Below, in pieces: positions 16,962 to 25,442 of a stretch of DNA of 64,000 nucleotides (position 1 is its first letter; the number at the start of each line of letters is the position of its first letter). Location of the stretch: NCBI RefSeq assembly GCF_002902945.1, contig NZ_CP026103.1, forward strand, positions 1,860,001 through 1,924,000. The letters are read 5' to 3'. Both the position numbers and the translations under genes were made by a program. Below the pieces are notes generated by a model. The model saw nothing but the letters and a program-made list of their open reading frames with translations, searched no databases and was not told the origin of the DNA. Source of the DNA: Paraburkholderia caribensis. GTDB taxonomy: Bacteria; Pseudomonadota; Gammaproteobacteria; Burkholderiales; Burkholderiaceae.

Positions 16962-17599
16962 AGACCGACGACCTCATTGGCCTCCTGTCGAACCAGGTGA
17001 CGCGTATCGAGCGCGGCGCGGTGGCGCGCCGCTTCATCCAGGCGCTTCTGCTCGGCGCGTTGGGCTCGCTGATCCTGATGAGCGTGGTGTTCGGCGTGCG
17101 GCACGATCTGGGCAGCGTCGCGCGTACCACGATCTTCTGGGCAAAGCTGGCGTATCCGCTCGCCATCGCCGTGGGCGCGATGCTCGCCGTGATGCGGCTC
17201 GGCCGGCCGGGCGCGCGCGCCGGCTATTCGTGGGCGATCATTGCGTTGCCGTTCGTCGCGGTGTGGATCGCGAGCATGATGGTCCTCGACAGCGCGGCGC
17301 CCGGCGCGCGCTTGCCGATCGTGCTCGGTCACACGTGGCGCACCTGCCCGTTCAACATCGTGCTGCTGTCGGTGCCGACGTTTCCTGCCGTGTTCTGGGC
17401 GGTGAAATCGCTCGCTCCGACTCAGTTGCGGCTCGCGGGTGCTGTCGCCGGGCTGCTTGCAAGTTCCACTGCGACGATCGTCTATTGCCTGCATTGCCCG
17501 GAGATGAGCCCGGCGTTCTGGAGCGTGTGGTACGCGATCGGGATGTTGCTGCCCGCGTGCATCGGCGCGTGGCTGGGGCCGAAGCTGTTGCGCTGGTAG
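16958..17599 (+). CDS. NrsF family anti-sigma factor (DUF1109)
   Basis: A 213-residue protein with about six transmembrane helices after a short cytoplasmic N-terminus that would bind the sigma factor. It matches the DUF1109/NrsF family. Conserved cysteines are visible at 130 (HTWRTCPFN), 177 and 180 (YCLHCPE). In Caulobacter NrsF two cysteines at nearly the same positions are, as I recall, needed for release of SigF upon chromate or cadmium stress. It overlaps the sigma factor gene by 4 bases, indicating translational coupling. Confidence 0.85.
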   Translation: MKTDDLIGLLSNQVTRIERGAVARRFIQALLLGALGSLILMSVVFGVRHDLGSVARTTIFWAKLAYPLAIAVGAMLAVMRLGRPGARAGYSWAIIALPFVAVWIASMMVLDSAAPGARLPIVLGHTWRTCPFNIVLLSVPTFPAVFWAVKSLAPTQLRLAGAVAGLLASSTATIVYCLHCPEMSPAFWSVWYAIGMLLPACIGAWLGPKLLRW

Positions 17600-17606
17600 G
17601 CCGGCC

Positions 17607-18770
17607 TCAGGCTTCGGCGTCGTCCCCTTCGGCGACGGCAGGCCCGACGTAGTGCGCGCGAGGACGCAACAGACTGCCGCTCGTCATCTGTTCGATGGAA
17701 TGCGCGGCCCAGCCTACGCTTCTCGCGATCGCAAACAGAGCGAAGGCCGCGTCTCGCTCCAACTGACAATGCTCGACGAGCGCAGCAAGCGCAATATCGA
17801 TGGTGGGCTGCCTGCCTGTCACGCTGTCCACGCCAGCAATCAGCTCGCTCGTCGTTTGCGATGGCGTCAGCATCGACAGCAGACAGGCTGCTCGCGGATC
17901 GCCTTGCGGGTAGAGTTCATGTCCAAAACCGGGCAACGGCTCGCTGCCGGCGAGCCGCCTTCGCACGGCATGTTCGGCGCCTGAATGGCGCGCCTCGTCT
18001 ATCAGTGCATGCACTCGCGCAATCGCGTCGCCGTGCAGCGGCCCGGAGAAAGCGGCAAGTCCCGCCAGCATGCACGCACCCAGCGACGCCCCCGTCGACG
18101 CAGCAACACGCGCAGCAAAAGCCGAGCTGGTCAGTTCCTGATCCGCGAGCAGCACGAGCGTATGGCGCAAAAGCTCCGCGTGCCGCTCAGCCCGCCATGC
18201 CCTCGCGATGCGCAGATGCAGCGGCCCGTCGTCCGAATCAAGCCCGACAAAAGCACTGGCGAGACGGCCGATCAGTCCGGCCGCCTGTTCGTGCGCGCGC
18301 TCGACCTCAGGCGCATGCACCGAACCTTCGTCTGCCGCCGCCCTGCTCATTGCGGCAAAGGCGCGCGCTCTTGCAGCGCCTTCCATCGGGCGCGGCGCGC
18401 AAGCCGGAAAGTGCGGCCGTTCAGCCGAATCCCACAACAGTTGCGCGGCTTCCTCCAGCGTCGCGGTCGCGGCCATCTGAATCGCGTCCGTGCCGCGGTA
18501 ATACAGCCTGCCACGCACGATGGTCGAGATATGCGTATTGATGATCGGCTCGCCCCACGCCATCGTGCTGGCCGCGATGTTCTTGCGCGCGCGCCCCAGA
18601 TCGCGCTTTTTCATCAGCATCGAGATATCCGATGCGCGATACAGCTTGCGGCTGATGTGATCCGGGTCCCAGCGCACCTCGATCTGACCGCGGCTGACAT
18701 AGGCGTATAGCGTCTGCTTGCGCACGCTGAGCGCGGCGCACGCCTCCTCCTGTGTCATCCAGTTCTTCAT
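17607..18770 (-). CDS. citrate synthase family protein with N-terminal helix-turn-helix
   Basis: A 387-residue protein. The first 60 residues are an AlpA/MerR-like helix-turn-helix (TQEEACAALSVRKQTLYAYVSRGQIEVRWDP). From about residue 70 a short citrate synthase fold follows. The catalytic triad appears kept: His in SGPLHGDA, His in LPGFGHELYPQGDPRA and Asp in PTIDIALAAL, and the C-terminal SVGWAAHSIEQ...RPRAHYVGP is classic. It could be a citrate or 2-methylcitrate synthase, or a metabolite-sensing regulator. It is divergent from an MFS transporter and hydroxyacid dehydrogenase, so a role in organic-acid metabolism or its control is likely. I chose the ATG at 18770; one at 18791 adds 7 residues. 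Confidence 0.82.
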   Translation of the reverse strand: MKNWMTQEEACAALSVRKQTLYAYVSRGQIEVRWDPDHISRKLYRASDISMLMKKRDLGRARKNIAASTMAWGEPIINTHISTIVRGRLYYRGTDAIQMAATATLEEAAQLLWDSAERPHFPACAPRPMEGAARARAFAAMSRAAADEGSVHAPEVERAHEQAAGLIGRLASAFVGLDSDDGPLHLRIARAWRAERHAELLRHTLVLLADQELTSSAFAARVAASTGASLGACMLAGLAAFSGPLHGDAIARVHALIDEARHSGAEHAVRRRLAGSEPLPGFGHELYPQGDPRAACLLSMLTPSQTTSELIAGVDSVTGRQPTIDIALAALVEHCQLERDAAFALFAIARSVGWAAHSIEQMTSGSLLRPRAHYVGPAVAEGDDAEA

Positions 18771-18866
18771 CACGTTGATTGACTCAATCAAGGTTGACGC
18801 TCATAGGTGCCGCCGGTTTAATGCAACACACAAACACATCAAAAAGATCCGCACGACGCGTGCACA

Positions 18867-18877
18867 AGGAGGAGACA
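18867..18877 (+). promoter_or_regulatory. ribosome-binding site of the MFS gene, matching the candidate sRNA
   Basis: AGGAGGAGACA lies 2 bases before the ATG at 18880. It is identical over 11 bases to 33717-33727, the complement of the candidate anti-SD small RNA, so that RNA could pair across this start site. Confidence 0.5.
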
Positions 18878-18879
18878 CG

Positions 18880-20247
18880 ATGGCTTCACAACGAACGACC
18901 CAGTATATATCGACGGCCTCGGCGCGCATGACGCGCACGCGCTACTCGATCCTCGCGACGATCCTGCTGCTGGCGACGATCGCCTATGCGGACCGCGCGA
19001 TCCTGTCGATTGCGGGTCCCGGCATCGCGAAGGAATTCGGCCTGAATCACGTGCAATTGGGCTATGTGCTGTCGGCATTCAGCTGGGCTTATGTGGTGGG
19101 CCAGATTCCCGGCGGCCTGCTGCTCGACCGGCTCGGCACCAAGAAGATGTATGGCGCAACGCTTGTTCTGTGGTCGATCGCGACCATGCTGGTCGGCTTC
19201 ATCGGCAACGTCACGTCGGATGTCTCCGTTGCGCTTGCGCTGCTGTTCGCGCTGCGCTTCGCACTCGGTCTGATCGAGGCGCCGAGCTTCCCGGCTAACG
19301 GCCGCGTCGCGGTCATGTGGTTCCCGAAGGAAGAGCGCGGGCTCGCCACCTCGCTGTTCGCTTCCGCTTCGTACTTCGCGGTGGCGATCTTCTCGCCTTT
19401 CGCGGGCTGGCTCACCGGGAAGTTCGGCTGGCCTTCGCCGTTCATCGCACTTGGACTCATCGGCATTGCGGCGGCTGGCCTGTGGGCCGTCGTCATGCAC
19501 GAACCGCGCAACCATCCGCGTGTGTCGTCGGGCGAGCTCGATCACATCATTGCGGGCGGCGCGATGATCGACATCGACTCGAAACACGAACTGCAGGCGC
19601 GCCCTGCCGTGTCGTGGGCGCTCGTGCGGACGCTGCTCGGCAACCGGATGCTGTGGTGCTCGTATATCGGCCAGTATTGCACCATCGCGCTGAGCTATTT
19701 CTTCATCACGTGGTTCCCGATCTATCTCGTGCAGGCGCGTGGCATGAACGTCATGCAAGCAGGCTTCGCGACGATGATTCCCGCCGTGTCCGGTTTTCTC
19801 GGCGGCATTGCGGGCGGCACGATCTCCGACCTGCTCATCCGTCACGGCTGGAGCGTGTCGTGGGCGCGCAAGACTCCGTATATCGCCGGCATGCTGGTGG
19901 GCTGCTGCCTCGTGCTGTCCGCCTTCACCGAGAGCAATCTCGCGATCGTGCTGCTGATGACGCTCGCGTTCTTCGGCAAAGGCACGGCTGCCGGCGCGGG
20001 CACGTGGGCCATCGTCAGCGACACGGCGCCGCGCGAAGCGGTCGGCCTCGCGGGTGCGATCTTCAATTGCGTGGGCAACATTGGCGGCATCGTCACGCCG
20101 ATCGCGTTCGGCTACATCGTGCAGGCAACGGGCGGCTATACGGTCGGGCTGTACTTCGTCGCTGCGCACTGCCTCGTCGCGGCTGTCGTTTACCTGCTGT
20201 TCATGGGCAATATCAAGCGCGTGCAGATGCGCGCGCCCGGCATTTAA
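18880..20247 (+). CDS. MFS transporter (sugar acid/carboxylate, GudP-like)
   Basis: A 455-residue major facilitator transporter with 12 predicted helices. The family motif appears as GQIPGGLLLDRLGTKKMYG. The region ADRAILSIAGPGIAKEFGLNHVQLGYVLSAFSWAYVVGQ and GLIEAPSFPANGRVAVMWFPKEERGLA are typical of the anion:cation symporter group that takes up glucarate, galactarate or galactonate. I chose the ATG at 18880 because AAGGAGGAG lies 5 bases before it; the upstream in-frame ATG is in the divergent intergenic region. It is followed 13 bases later by a hydroxyacid dehydrogenase gene. Confidence 0.87.
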   Translation: MASQRTTQYISTASARMTRTRYSILATILLLATIAYADRAILSIAGPGIAKEFGLNHVQLGYVLSAFSWAYVVGQIPGGLLLDRLGTKKMYGATLVLWSIATMLVGFIGNVTSDVSVALALLFALRFALGLIEAPSFPANGRVAVMWFPKEERGLATSLFASASYFAVAIFSPFAGWLTGKFGWPSPFIALGLIGIAAAGLWAVVMHEPRNHPRVSSGELDHIIAGGAMIDIDSKHELQARPAVSWALVRTLLGNRMLWCSYIGQYCTIALSYFFITWFPIYLVQARGMNVMQAGFATMIPAVSGFLGGIAGGTISDLLIRHGWSVSWARKTPYIAGMLVGCCLVLSAFTESNLAIVLLMTLAFFGKGTAAGAGTWAIVSDTAPREAVGLAGAIFNCVGNIGGIVTPIAFGYIVQATGGYTVGLYFVAAHCLVAAVVYLLFMGNIKRVQMRAPGI

Positions 20248-20260
20248 TGGAAATCGAGCT

Positions 20261-21250
20261 ATGCAACAACTGGACACGCTGAAGCCAACCGTACTCAACG
20301 CGGCGGAATTGCCCGAGTGGACCCGTGCGGAACTCAGGGCGCTTTTCAATGTTATCGATCTGCCGAAAGATCCCGGAGCCGCCGCTGCGCTTCTGGCGAA
20401 GCATGGCCATCAAGTGCGCGGCATTGCGTTGCGCAAGACGAAGATCGATGCAGCGTTCCTCGATGCCGTGCCTGCTGTCGAGATCATTTCGAGCTACAGC
20501 GCAGGTCTCGACAATCTGGACGTGCAGATAGCCACGTCGCGCGGCATCGCAATCGAAAACACGTCGCACATTCTGGCCGAAGACGTCGCGAATGCAGCCG
20601 TCGGTCTGGCGCTTGCCGTCACCCGCGACTTCATCAACGCGGATGCCTTCGTCCGTACGGCAACGTGGCCCGCGCACGGACAGTATCCGCTTGGACGTTC
20701 CCTCTCGCGCATGAAAGTCGGGATTGTCGGACTGGGCACGATCGGGTCTGCAATCGCGAAGCGCCTGCAGGCATTCGGCTCGAAGCTCGCGTATTTCGGC
20801 CCGAGCCGGAAACCGGTCGATATTCCGTACTACGACGACGTCGTTCGTCTCGCGAGCGATTGCGACATGCTGATTCTGACCTGCCCGCTTTCTCCTGCCA
20901 CGCATCATCTCGTCAATGCAGCCGTGCTCGATGCGCTCGGACCACGCGGGTATCTCGTGAACATTTCGCGCGGACCCGTGGTCGACGAGGCGGCGCTGAT
21001 TGCCGCTTTGGCGCAAGACGGGATTGCGGGCGCGGCGCTCGATGTTTTCGAGCACGAGCCCATCGTCCCCGAAGCGCTGATACACGACCGCAGAGTCGTG
21101 TTGACGCCGCATATCGGTTCGGCGACGGGCGAAACGCGGCGGAGCATGGCGGAGAACGTCGTCGATACGCTCGCCAGGCATTTCGGCCTTCGCGGCCCGC
21201 GCGACAGGGACGACGCGCAGGCGGACGCCGCCGTCGAAAGTCTCGGATGA
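20261..21250 (+). CDS. D-2-hydroxyacid dehydrogenase (NAD(P)-dependent)
   Basis: A 329-residue enzyme that interconverts 2-oxoacids and D-2-hydroxyacids (glyoxylate/hydroxypyruvate reductase type). The dinucleotide-binding motif is GLGTIG at 157-162. The catalytic set is visible: Arg237 (ISRGP), Glu266 (VFEHEP) and His284 (TPHIGS). It starts 13 bases after the MFS stop, so both probably act on the same imported hydroxyacid or sugar acid. The exact substrate cannot be read from the sequence. Confidence 0.88.
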   Translation: MQQLDTLKPTVLNAAELPEWTRAELRALFNVIDLPKDPGAAAALLAKHGHQVRGIALRKTKIDAAFLDAVPAVEIISSYSAGLDNLDVQIATSRGIAIENTSHILAEDVANAAVGLALAVTRDFINADAFVRTATWPAHGQYPLGRSLSRMKVGIVGLGTIGSAIAKRLQAFGSKLAYFGPSRKPVDIPYYDDVVRLASDCDMLILTCPLSPATHHLVNAAVLDALGPRGYLVNISRGPVVDEAALIAALAQDGIAGAALDVFEHEPIVPEALIHDRRVVLTPHIGSATGETRRSMAENVVDTLARHFGLRGPRDRDDAQADAAVESLG

Positions 21251-21325
21251 GATGGCGGCGGCTGTTCCGGGATCAGGCATCGCGAATGCTCAATGCCAAG
21301 GCGCTATTGCTCCCGGGAGAACGAC

Positions 21326-21598
21326 ATGGCTGAACATGAAGGCGAACGCAGCACCGACCAACGGATTCGCGAACGTGCGTATCAACTGTGGGAGCGGGAC
21401 GACGACCCCAGGAAACACGCCGACGAGTATTGGGACACGGCCCGCCGGCAGATCGAGGCCGAGGGCGCGGACAACGCGCCCGCCGAGCCCCCGCTCGAGC
21501 AGTCCGACAAGCGGCAACTGGAAAGCGAAGACCCGCAGGAAGGCGAAAGCCCGAATGGCGATGCGGCAGGTAAGCCGCGCGCGAAGCGAACGCGGTGA
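21326..21598 (+). CDS. DUF2934 domain-containing protein
   Basis: A 90-residue, highly charged, soluble protein. The N-terminal part RIRERAYQLWERDDDPRKHADEYWDTARRQIE is the DUF2934 core, a short helical domain common in rhizobia and Burkholderia and of unknown function. The tail is acidic, Pro/Glu-rich and probably disordered. I chose the ATG at 21326 because GGGAG precedes it. It is convergent with arsH. Confidence 0.8.
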   Translation: MAEHEGERSTDQRIRERAYQLWERDDDPRKHADEYWDTARRQIEAEGADNAPAEPPLEQSDKRQLESEDPQEGESPNGDAAGKPRAKRTR

Positions 21599-21685
21599 CG
21601 GGCGCGAAGCGAAATCGTCACAGACCGACGCACACGAAACAATCTGGGCGCCCACGCCTTTATCTTTGCGCAAACGTGGCCGCGC

Positions 21686-22447
21686 TCATTCCGTTTCGCT
21701 GTCGTCGGTGTCGGCACCCGAACTGGCTTCGTGCCGCATCGCCGCGCTGGCGAGCGTGCTCGCCGGCGCGGGCGCTGCCTCCTTCCGTTCGCTATAGCGG
21801 TCTGTCAGATAGTCCGAACGATCGCGGACAAGCAGCGTGAATTTGAACAGTTCTTCCATGACGTCGACCACGCGGTCGTAGTAGGCAGAGGGTTTCATCC
21901 GGCCGTCGGAATCGAACTCCTGGTAGGCCTTCGCGACCGACGACTGATTCGGGATCGTCACCATCCGCATCCAGCGGCCGAGCACGCGCAGCGCGTTCAC
22001 CGCGTTGAAGGACTGCGAGCCGCCGCATACCTGCATGACCGCGAGCGTGCGGCCTTGTGTCGGCCGTATGCCCGCACTTTCGAGCGGCAGCCAGTCGATC
22101 TGATTCTTGAACACGGCCGTCAGGTTGCCGTGACGCTCGGGGCTGCACCATACCTGCCCCTCGGACCACTCCGACAGTTTGCGCAGTTCGACGACCTTCG
22201 GATGGTCTGCCGGGACACTATCGGCGAGCGGCAGGCCGTGGGGATCGAATACCCGTGTGTCCGCGCCGAAATGCCGAAGAATGCGCTCGGCTTCGAGCGT
22301 AAGCAACTGGCTGTACGACGTGGCCCGCAGCGACCCATACAGCAGCAGGATGCGCGGCGGATGCGTCGATGGCGTCGTAGGCGTCAGTTTCTCTAGTTGC
22401 GGTGTTTCGAGGTGCGGAGCGCTGATGTTCGGCAGATCGTCCAGCAT
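21686..22447 (-). CDS. arsH: ArsH organoarsenical/NADPH-dependent FMN oxidoreductase
   Basis: A 253-residue flavoprotein of the ArsH family, which oxidises trivalent organoarsenicals. The FMN phosphate-binding loop reads LLYGSLRATSYSQLL. Further conserved parts are WCSPERHGNLTAVFKNQIDWLPLE and QVCGGSQSFNAVNALRVLGRWMRM. The Ser/Ala-rich acidic tail after about residue 225 is variable. Last gene of the arsenic operon, 2 bases after the acr3 stop. Confidence 0.92.
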   Translation of the reverse strand: MLDDLPNISAPHLETPQLEKLTPTTPSTHPPRILLLYGSLRATSYSQLLTLEAERILRHFGADTRVFDPHGLPLADSVPADHPKVVELRKLSEWSEGQVWCSPERHGNLTAVFKNQIDWLPLESAGIRPTQGRTLAVMQVCGGSQSFNAVNALRVLGRWMRMVTIPNQSSVAKAYQEFDSDGRMKPSAYYDRVVDVMEELFKFTLLVRDRSDYLTDRYSERKEAAPAPASTLASAAMRHEASSGADTDDSETE

Positions 22448-22449
22448 GG

Positions 22450-23541
22450 TCAGTTTCTCCAAAGGCTGGGCGCGGCTTGCCGGTGCCCTGATTCGTACCA
22501 CGCCTGCGAGCGGTTCACGATGCCGACAACCAGCAGCATCACGGGCACCTCGATCAATACGCCGACTACTGTCGCGAGGGCGGCGCCCGAGTGGAAACCG
22601 AACAGGCTGATTGCCGTGGCGACCGCGAGTTCGAAAAAGTTGCTCGCTCCGATAAGACTGGATGGTCCAGCCACGCAATGTGCGACCCCAAGCCGGCGAT
22701 TGAGCAGATAGGCGAGCCCCGAGTTCAGAAACACCTGAACGAGGATCGGCACGGCAAGCATCGCGATCACCAACGGCTGTGCGACGATCGCCTGGCCTTG
22801 AAACGCGAACAGCAGGACCAGCGTCGCCAGCAAGGCGCATATCGACCATGGGCCGAGGCTGGCAACGACGCTGCGAAAATGCAGTTCGCCGCGCGCGAGC
22901 AGCCGGCGCCGCAGCCACTGCGCGAGGACGACGGGAATCACGATGTACAGACAGACGGACGCGATCAGCGTATCCCACGGCACCGTAATCGCAGACAAGC
23001 CGAGCAGCAACGCGACGAGGGGAGCGAACGCCACGATCATGATCGAATCGTTCAGCGCGACTTGCGACAGCGTGAAATACGGATCGCCCTTGCACAGTTG
23101 CGACCACACGAACACCATCGCCGTGCAGGGCGCAGCGGCCAGCAGGATCAGACCCGCGACGTAGCTGTCGAGCTGCTCGACGGGCAGCCACGGACGGAAC
23201 ACGTGGCGAATGAACAGCCAGGCGAGTAGCGCCATCGAGAACGGCTTGACGAGCCAGTTGACCACAAGCGTCACGCCGATGCCGCGCCACTGGCTGCCGA
23301 CCTGCTTCATCGCCGCGAAGTCGATCTTGACGAGCATCGGGATGACCATGATCCAGATCAGTACCCCGACTGGTACGTTGACGTGCGCCACTTCCATACG
23401 GCCGATCGTCTGAAACACGCGCGGAAGTAACTGCCCGCACGCCACACCGGCAACGATGCACAGCGCAACCCATAGCGTCAGATAGCGCTCGAAAAAGCCG
23501 ATTGCAGGGCGCGCGGCCGGGCGAACTTCAGTGCTGCTCAT
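22450..23541 (-). CDS. acr3: ACR3 family arsenite efflux transporter
   Basis: A 363-residue inner-membrane arsenite extruder with about ten helices. The ACR3 hallmark Cys is in ILLAAAPCTAMVFVWS; also typical are NWLVKPFSMALLAWLF and SLIGASNFFELAVATAISLFG. It is not the unrelated ArsB type. It overlaps the end of arsC by 14 bases and precedes arsH, forming the pump step of the operon. Confidence 0.93.
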   Translation of the reverse strand: MSSTEVRPAARPAIGFFERYLTLWVALCIVAGVACGQLLPRVFQTIGRMEVAHVNVPVGVLIWIMVIPMLVKIDFAAMKQVGSQWRGIGVTLVVNWLVKPFSMALLAWLFIRHVFRPWLPVEQLDSYVAGLILLAAAPCTAMVFVWSQLCKGDPYFTLSQVALNDSIMIVAFAPLVALLLGLSAITVPWDTLIASVCLYIVIPVVLAQWLRRRLLARGELHFRSVVASLGPWSICALLATLVLLFAFQGQAIVAQPLVIAMLAVPILVQVFLNSGLAYLLNRRLGVAHCVAGPSSLIGASNFFELAVATAISLFGFHSGAALATVVGVLIEVPVMLLVVGIVNRSQAWYESGHRQAAPSLWRN

Positions 23542-24049
23542 GGGCTTCTTCTGCTGGACGTTCGCCGATCGCGCGCATTTCGCGCTGGATTGCGTTGTGA
23601 TCGAGTATGTGCAAAGGCAGGTTCACGAATTGGTTGACGCGGTTCATGATCTGTCGATAGACCTTGTCGAAGACCTTGCGCTTCTCGTCGTCGGTTCCCT
23701 GGACAGCTGCGGGATCTTCAAATCCCCAATGCGCCGTGATGGGCTTGCCAGGCCAGATCGGACAGACCTCGCCAGCGGCCTGATCGCACACGGTGATGAC
23801 GAAGTCCATCTGCGGCGCGCCCAGTGCGGCGAACTCCTCCCAGCTCTTGCTGCGCATCTGCGTTGTGTCATAGCCCAGTGCGCGGCACCGCTCGATCGCA
23901 AACGGATTGACCGCTCCCGATGGATGGCTGCCCGCGCTATAAGCGCGAAAGCGGCCTTTACCAAGCACGTTGAACAGCGCTTCAGCCATGATGCTGCGCG
24001 CGCTGTTGCCCGTGCAGAGAATCAGCACGGCATAAGGTTTGTCGCTCAT
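23528..24049 (-). CDS. arsC: arsenate reductase ArsC (thioredoxin-coupled, LMW phosphatase fold)
   Basis: A 173-residue enzyme reducing arsenate to arsenite. The Cx5R catalytic loop is LCTGNSARS (Cys12, Arg18). Two further cysteines at 88 (ITVCDQ) and 95 (GEVCPIW) complete the Cys relay of the thioredoxin-dependent type. The ATG at 24049 overlaps the arsI stop by 4 bases. An upstream start would add 15 residues lying inside arsI. Confidence 0.92.
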   Translation of the reverse strand: MSDKPYAVLILCTGNSARSIMAEALFNVLGKGRFRAYSAGSHPSGAVNPFAIERCRALGYDTTQMRSKSWEEFAALGAPQMDFVITVCDQAAGEVCPIWPGKPITAHWGFEDPAAVQGTDDEKRKVFDKVYRQIMNRVNQFVNLPLHILDHNAIQREMRAIGERPAEEAHEQH

Positions 24050-24513
24050 TGGCGGCTCCGGAATGAAATTGCAGTCTCGGACGGAACGCAGCAAGCTGCC
24101 GTGGATTCATTCGCGGGTAACGCTTCGAGATGGGACTGCCCATAGACGGGAGCCGATTCGAGTGTCCGAAAGGTCTCCCACGCGACGCCTTGTGGATCGA
24201 CGGTCCACGCCTTGTCGGACTTCGCATAGCAACACGTGGTGCCGCTCTGCTGCTGAACCGGGAGTGCGGCTGCCGCGAAGCGCGCATTCATCTCGGCAAG
24301 CTCTTCATCGGTTTCGACCTGAATGCCGATGTGGTCGACGCCCGGCTTCGCGCCGCGTTGCGAGATAGCGAAATTCACGGGCGGATCGGTCAACTCCCAT
24401 TTGCAGTAGTCGCTCTTCGTCACCGTCGGCAAGACGTTGCCGAACATCGCGCTGTAAAAGTGGATACTGTCCGCAAGGTTCTCGACCGCGACGTGGATGT
24501 GCATGCGTTTCAT
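24046..24513 (-). CDS. arsI: ArsI/CadI family heavy-metal resistance metalloenzyme
   Basis: A 155-residue vicinal-oxygen-chelate protein. The ArsI C-As lyase signature is visible: metal ligands His5 and His61 (GVDHIGIQV), a Glu near 113 and the paired cysteines Cys94-Cys95 in TTCCYAKSDKAW that bind trivalent organoarsenicals. ArsI cleaves methylarsenite; the related CadI binds cadmium. The arsenic operon context favours ArsI. It overlaps arsR by 4 bases. Confidence 0.85.
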   Translation of the reverse strand: MKRMHIHVAVENLADSIHFYSAMFGNVLPTVTKSDYCKWELTDPPVNFAISQRGAKPGVDHIGIQVETDEELAEMNARFAAAALPVQQQSGTTCCYAKSDKAWTVDPQGVAWETFRTLESAPVYGQSHLEALPANESTAACCVPSETAISFRSRQ

Positions 24514-24842
24514 GGCTTGTCTCCACAGCAGTTGGAAAGGTCGCTGGCGGCGCACGGGACGCCGGCGCAGCAGTTCTCGGTGAGAAAGCCGATCAGCGTG
24601 GTCATCGCATCGAAGTTCGCGGTGTAGATGACGAAGCGGCCCTCCTGCCGCGAACTCACCAGTTCAGCGTGCGTGAGGTCTTTCAGATGAAAAGACAGGC
24701 CGGAGGGCGAGATTCCCAACTGCTGCGCGATTTCGCCCGCTGCCATGCCTTCGGGGCCGGCAATGACCAGCTGGCGAAAGATGGCGAGGCGGGATTCGTG
24801 AGCGAGCGCGCCGAGCGCGCGTACGGCGTTGATCGTGTCCAT
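24510..24842 (-). CDS. arsR: ArsR family arsenic-responsive repressor
   Basis: A 110-residue winged-helix repressor. The DNA-binding part is AAGEIAQQLGISPSGLSFHLKDLTHAELVSSRQEGRFVIYTAN. Instead of the ELCVCDL motif in the recognition helix, a cysteine cluster sits at the C-terminus (Cys91, 92, 97, 105, 106), like the Acidithiobacillus-type ArsR that binds As(III) there. I chose the ATG at 24842 over a TTG at 24878. First gene of the operon. Confidence 0.9.
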   Translation of the reverse strand: MDTINAVRALGALAHESRLAIFRQLVIAGPEGMAAGEIAQQLGISPSGLSFHLKDLTHAELVSSRQEGRFVIYTANFDAMTTLIGFLTENCCAGVPCAASDLSNCCGDKP

Positions 24843-24871
24843 GTCGACTACTTTACCTGCTCTATTTTTAT

Positions 24872-24891
24872 ATTTCAAGAAACGTTGAAAT
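24872..24891. promoter_or_regulatory. ArsR operator candidate
   Basis: A perfect inverted repeat, ATTTCAA-N6-TTGAAAT, lies 30-49 bases upstream of the arsR start in an AT-rich stretch. Size and TTGAA-type arms match known ArsR sites. Confidence 0.6.
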
Positions 24892-24964
24892 GAAGTGATT
24901 TCGATGGACGACGTGTCCTAAGGGCCCCGTTTCACTGCAAAGTGCAGACTCACTTACGTGCCAC

Positions 24965-24994
24965 TTGAAAAAGCGATGGGATTGTCGATACAAT
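24965..24994 (+). promoter_or_regulatory. candidate sigma-70 promoter for tRNA-Leu
   Basis: TTGAAA (24965-24970), 18 bases, then TACAAT (24989-24994). The predicted start near 25001 leaves a leader of about 125 bases before the tRNA. Confidence 0.4.
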
Positions 24995-25125
24995 TGCGCC
25001 CCCTTGCCCATATGACTGAATGGGTGGCGGCACTGCCTGTTGGTGCGCGCTACAAAGCAAGGCCTAAGCCTTGGCTGACGGGTTTCCGTGACGCGACGTC
25101 CGGTGCACCCAGAATGAAGAAGAAT

Positions 25126-25210
25126 GCCGACGTGGTGAAATTGGTAGACACGCTATCTTGAGGGGGTAGTGGCGAAAGCTGTGCGAGTTCGAGTCTCGCC
25201 GTCGGCACCA
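25126..25210 (+). tRNA. tRNA-Leu (anticodon GAG)
   Basis: An 85-nt class II tRNA including an encoded CCA. The acceptor stem GCCGACG pairs with CGTCGGC and is followed by ACCA. The D arm contains GGTGAAATTGGTAGACAC, the anticodon stem CTATC/GGTAG encloses the loop TTGAGGG, giving anticodon GAG, and the T arm is GCGAG-TTCGAGT-CTCGC. The long variable arm is present, as expected for leucine. Confidence 0.95.
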
Positions 25211-25442
25211 AACTTGAAAGTTCTCCACGCAGGACGGAAGCAAGGCTTCCTCGCGTCTCGGCCAACGAGCATCGCTCGGCCATCCGCAATTCTTCAATTT
25301 GACGCGAAATGCACGCGACTGACGCGCAATAAACTGCGTATCCCCAATTAACAACCGCCTTGTCCAGCAAGGATCGGTTGCAACACACGCGTATCGAAGA
25401 AAATATTTGTAGCGCTCGTAACAGTGGGGTAGTCTACGTAAC

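Noticed and set aside
25407..25435. Possible chrB promoter TTGTAG-N17-TAGTCT
   Set aside because: The -10 match is poor and would place the transcription start on the ATG. Too weak to list as a feature.
25211..25442. Segment after the tRNA containing a CAGGACGGAAGCAAGG stretch, considered as a signal recognition particle RNA
   Set aside because: It lacks the conserved GGUCCGGAAGGAAGCAGC core and a matching long helix, and the rest of the region shows nothing else clear.
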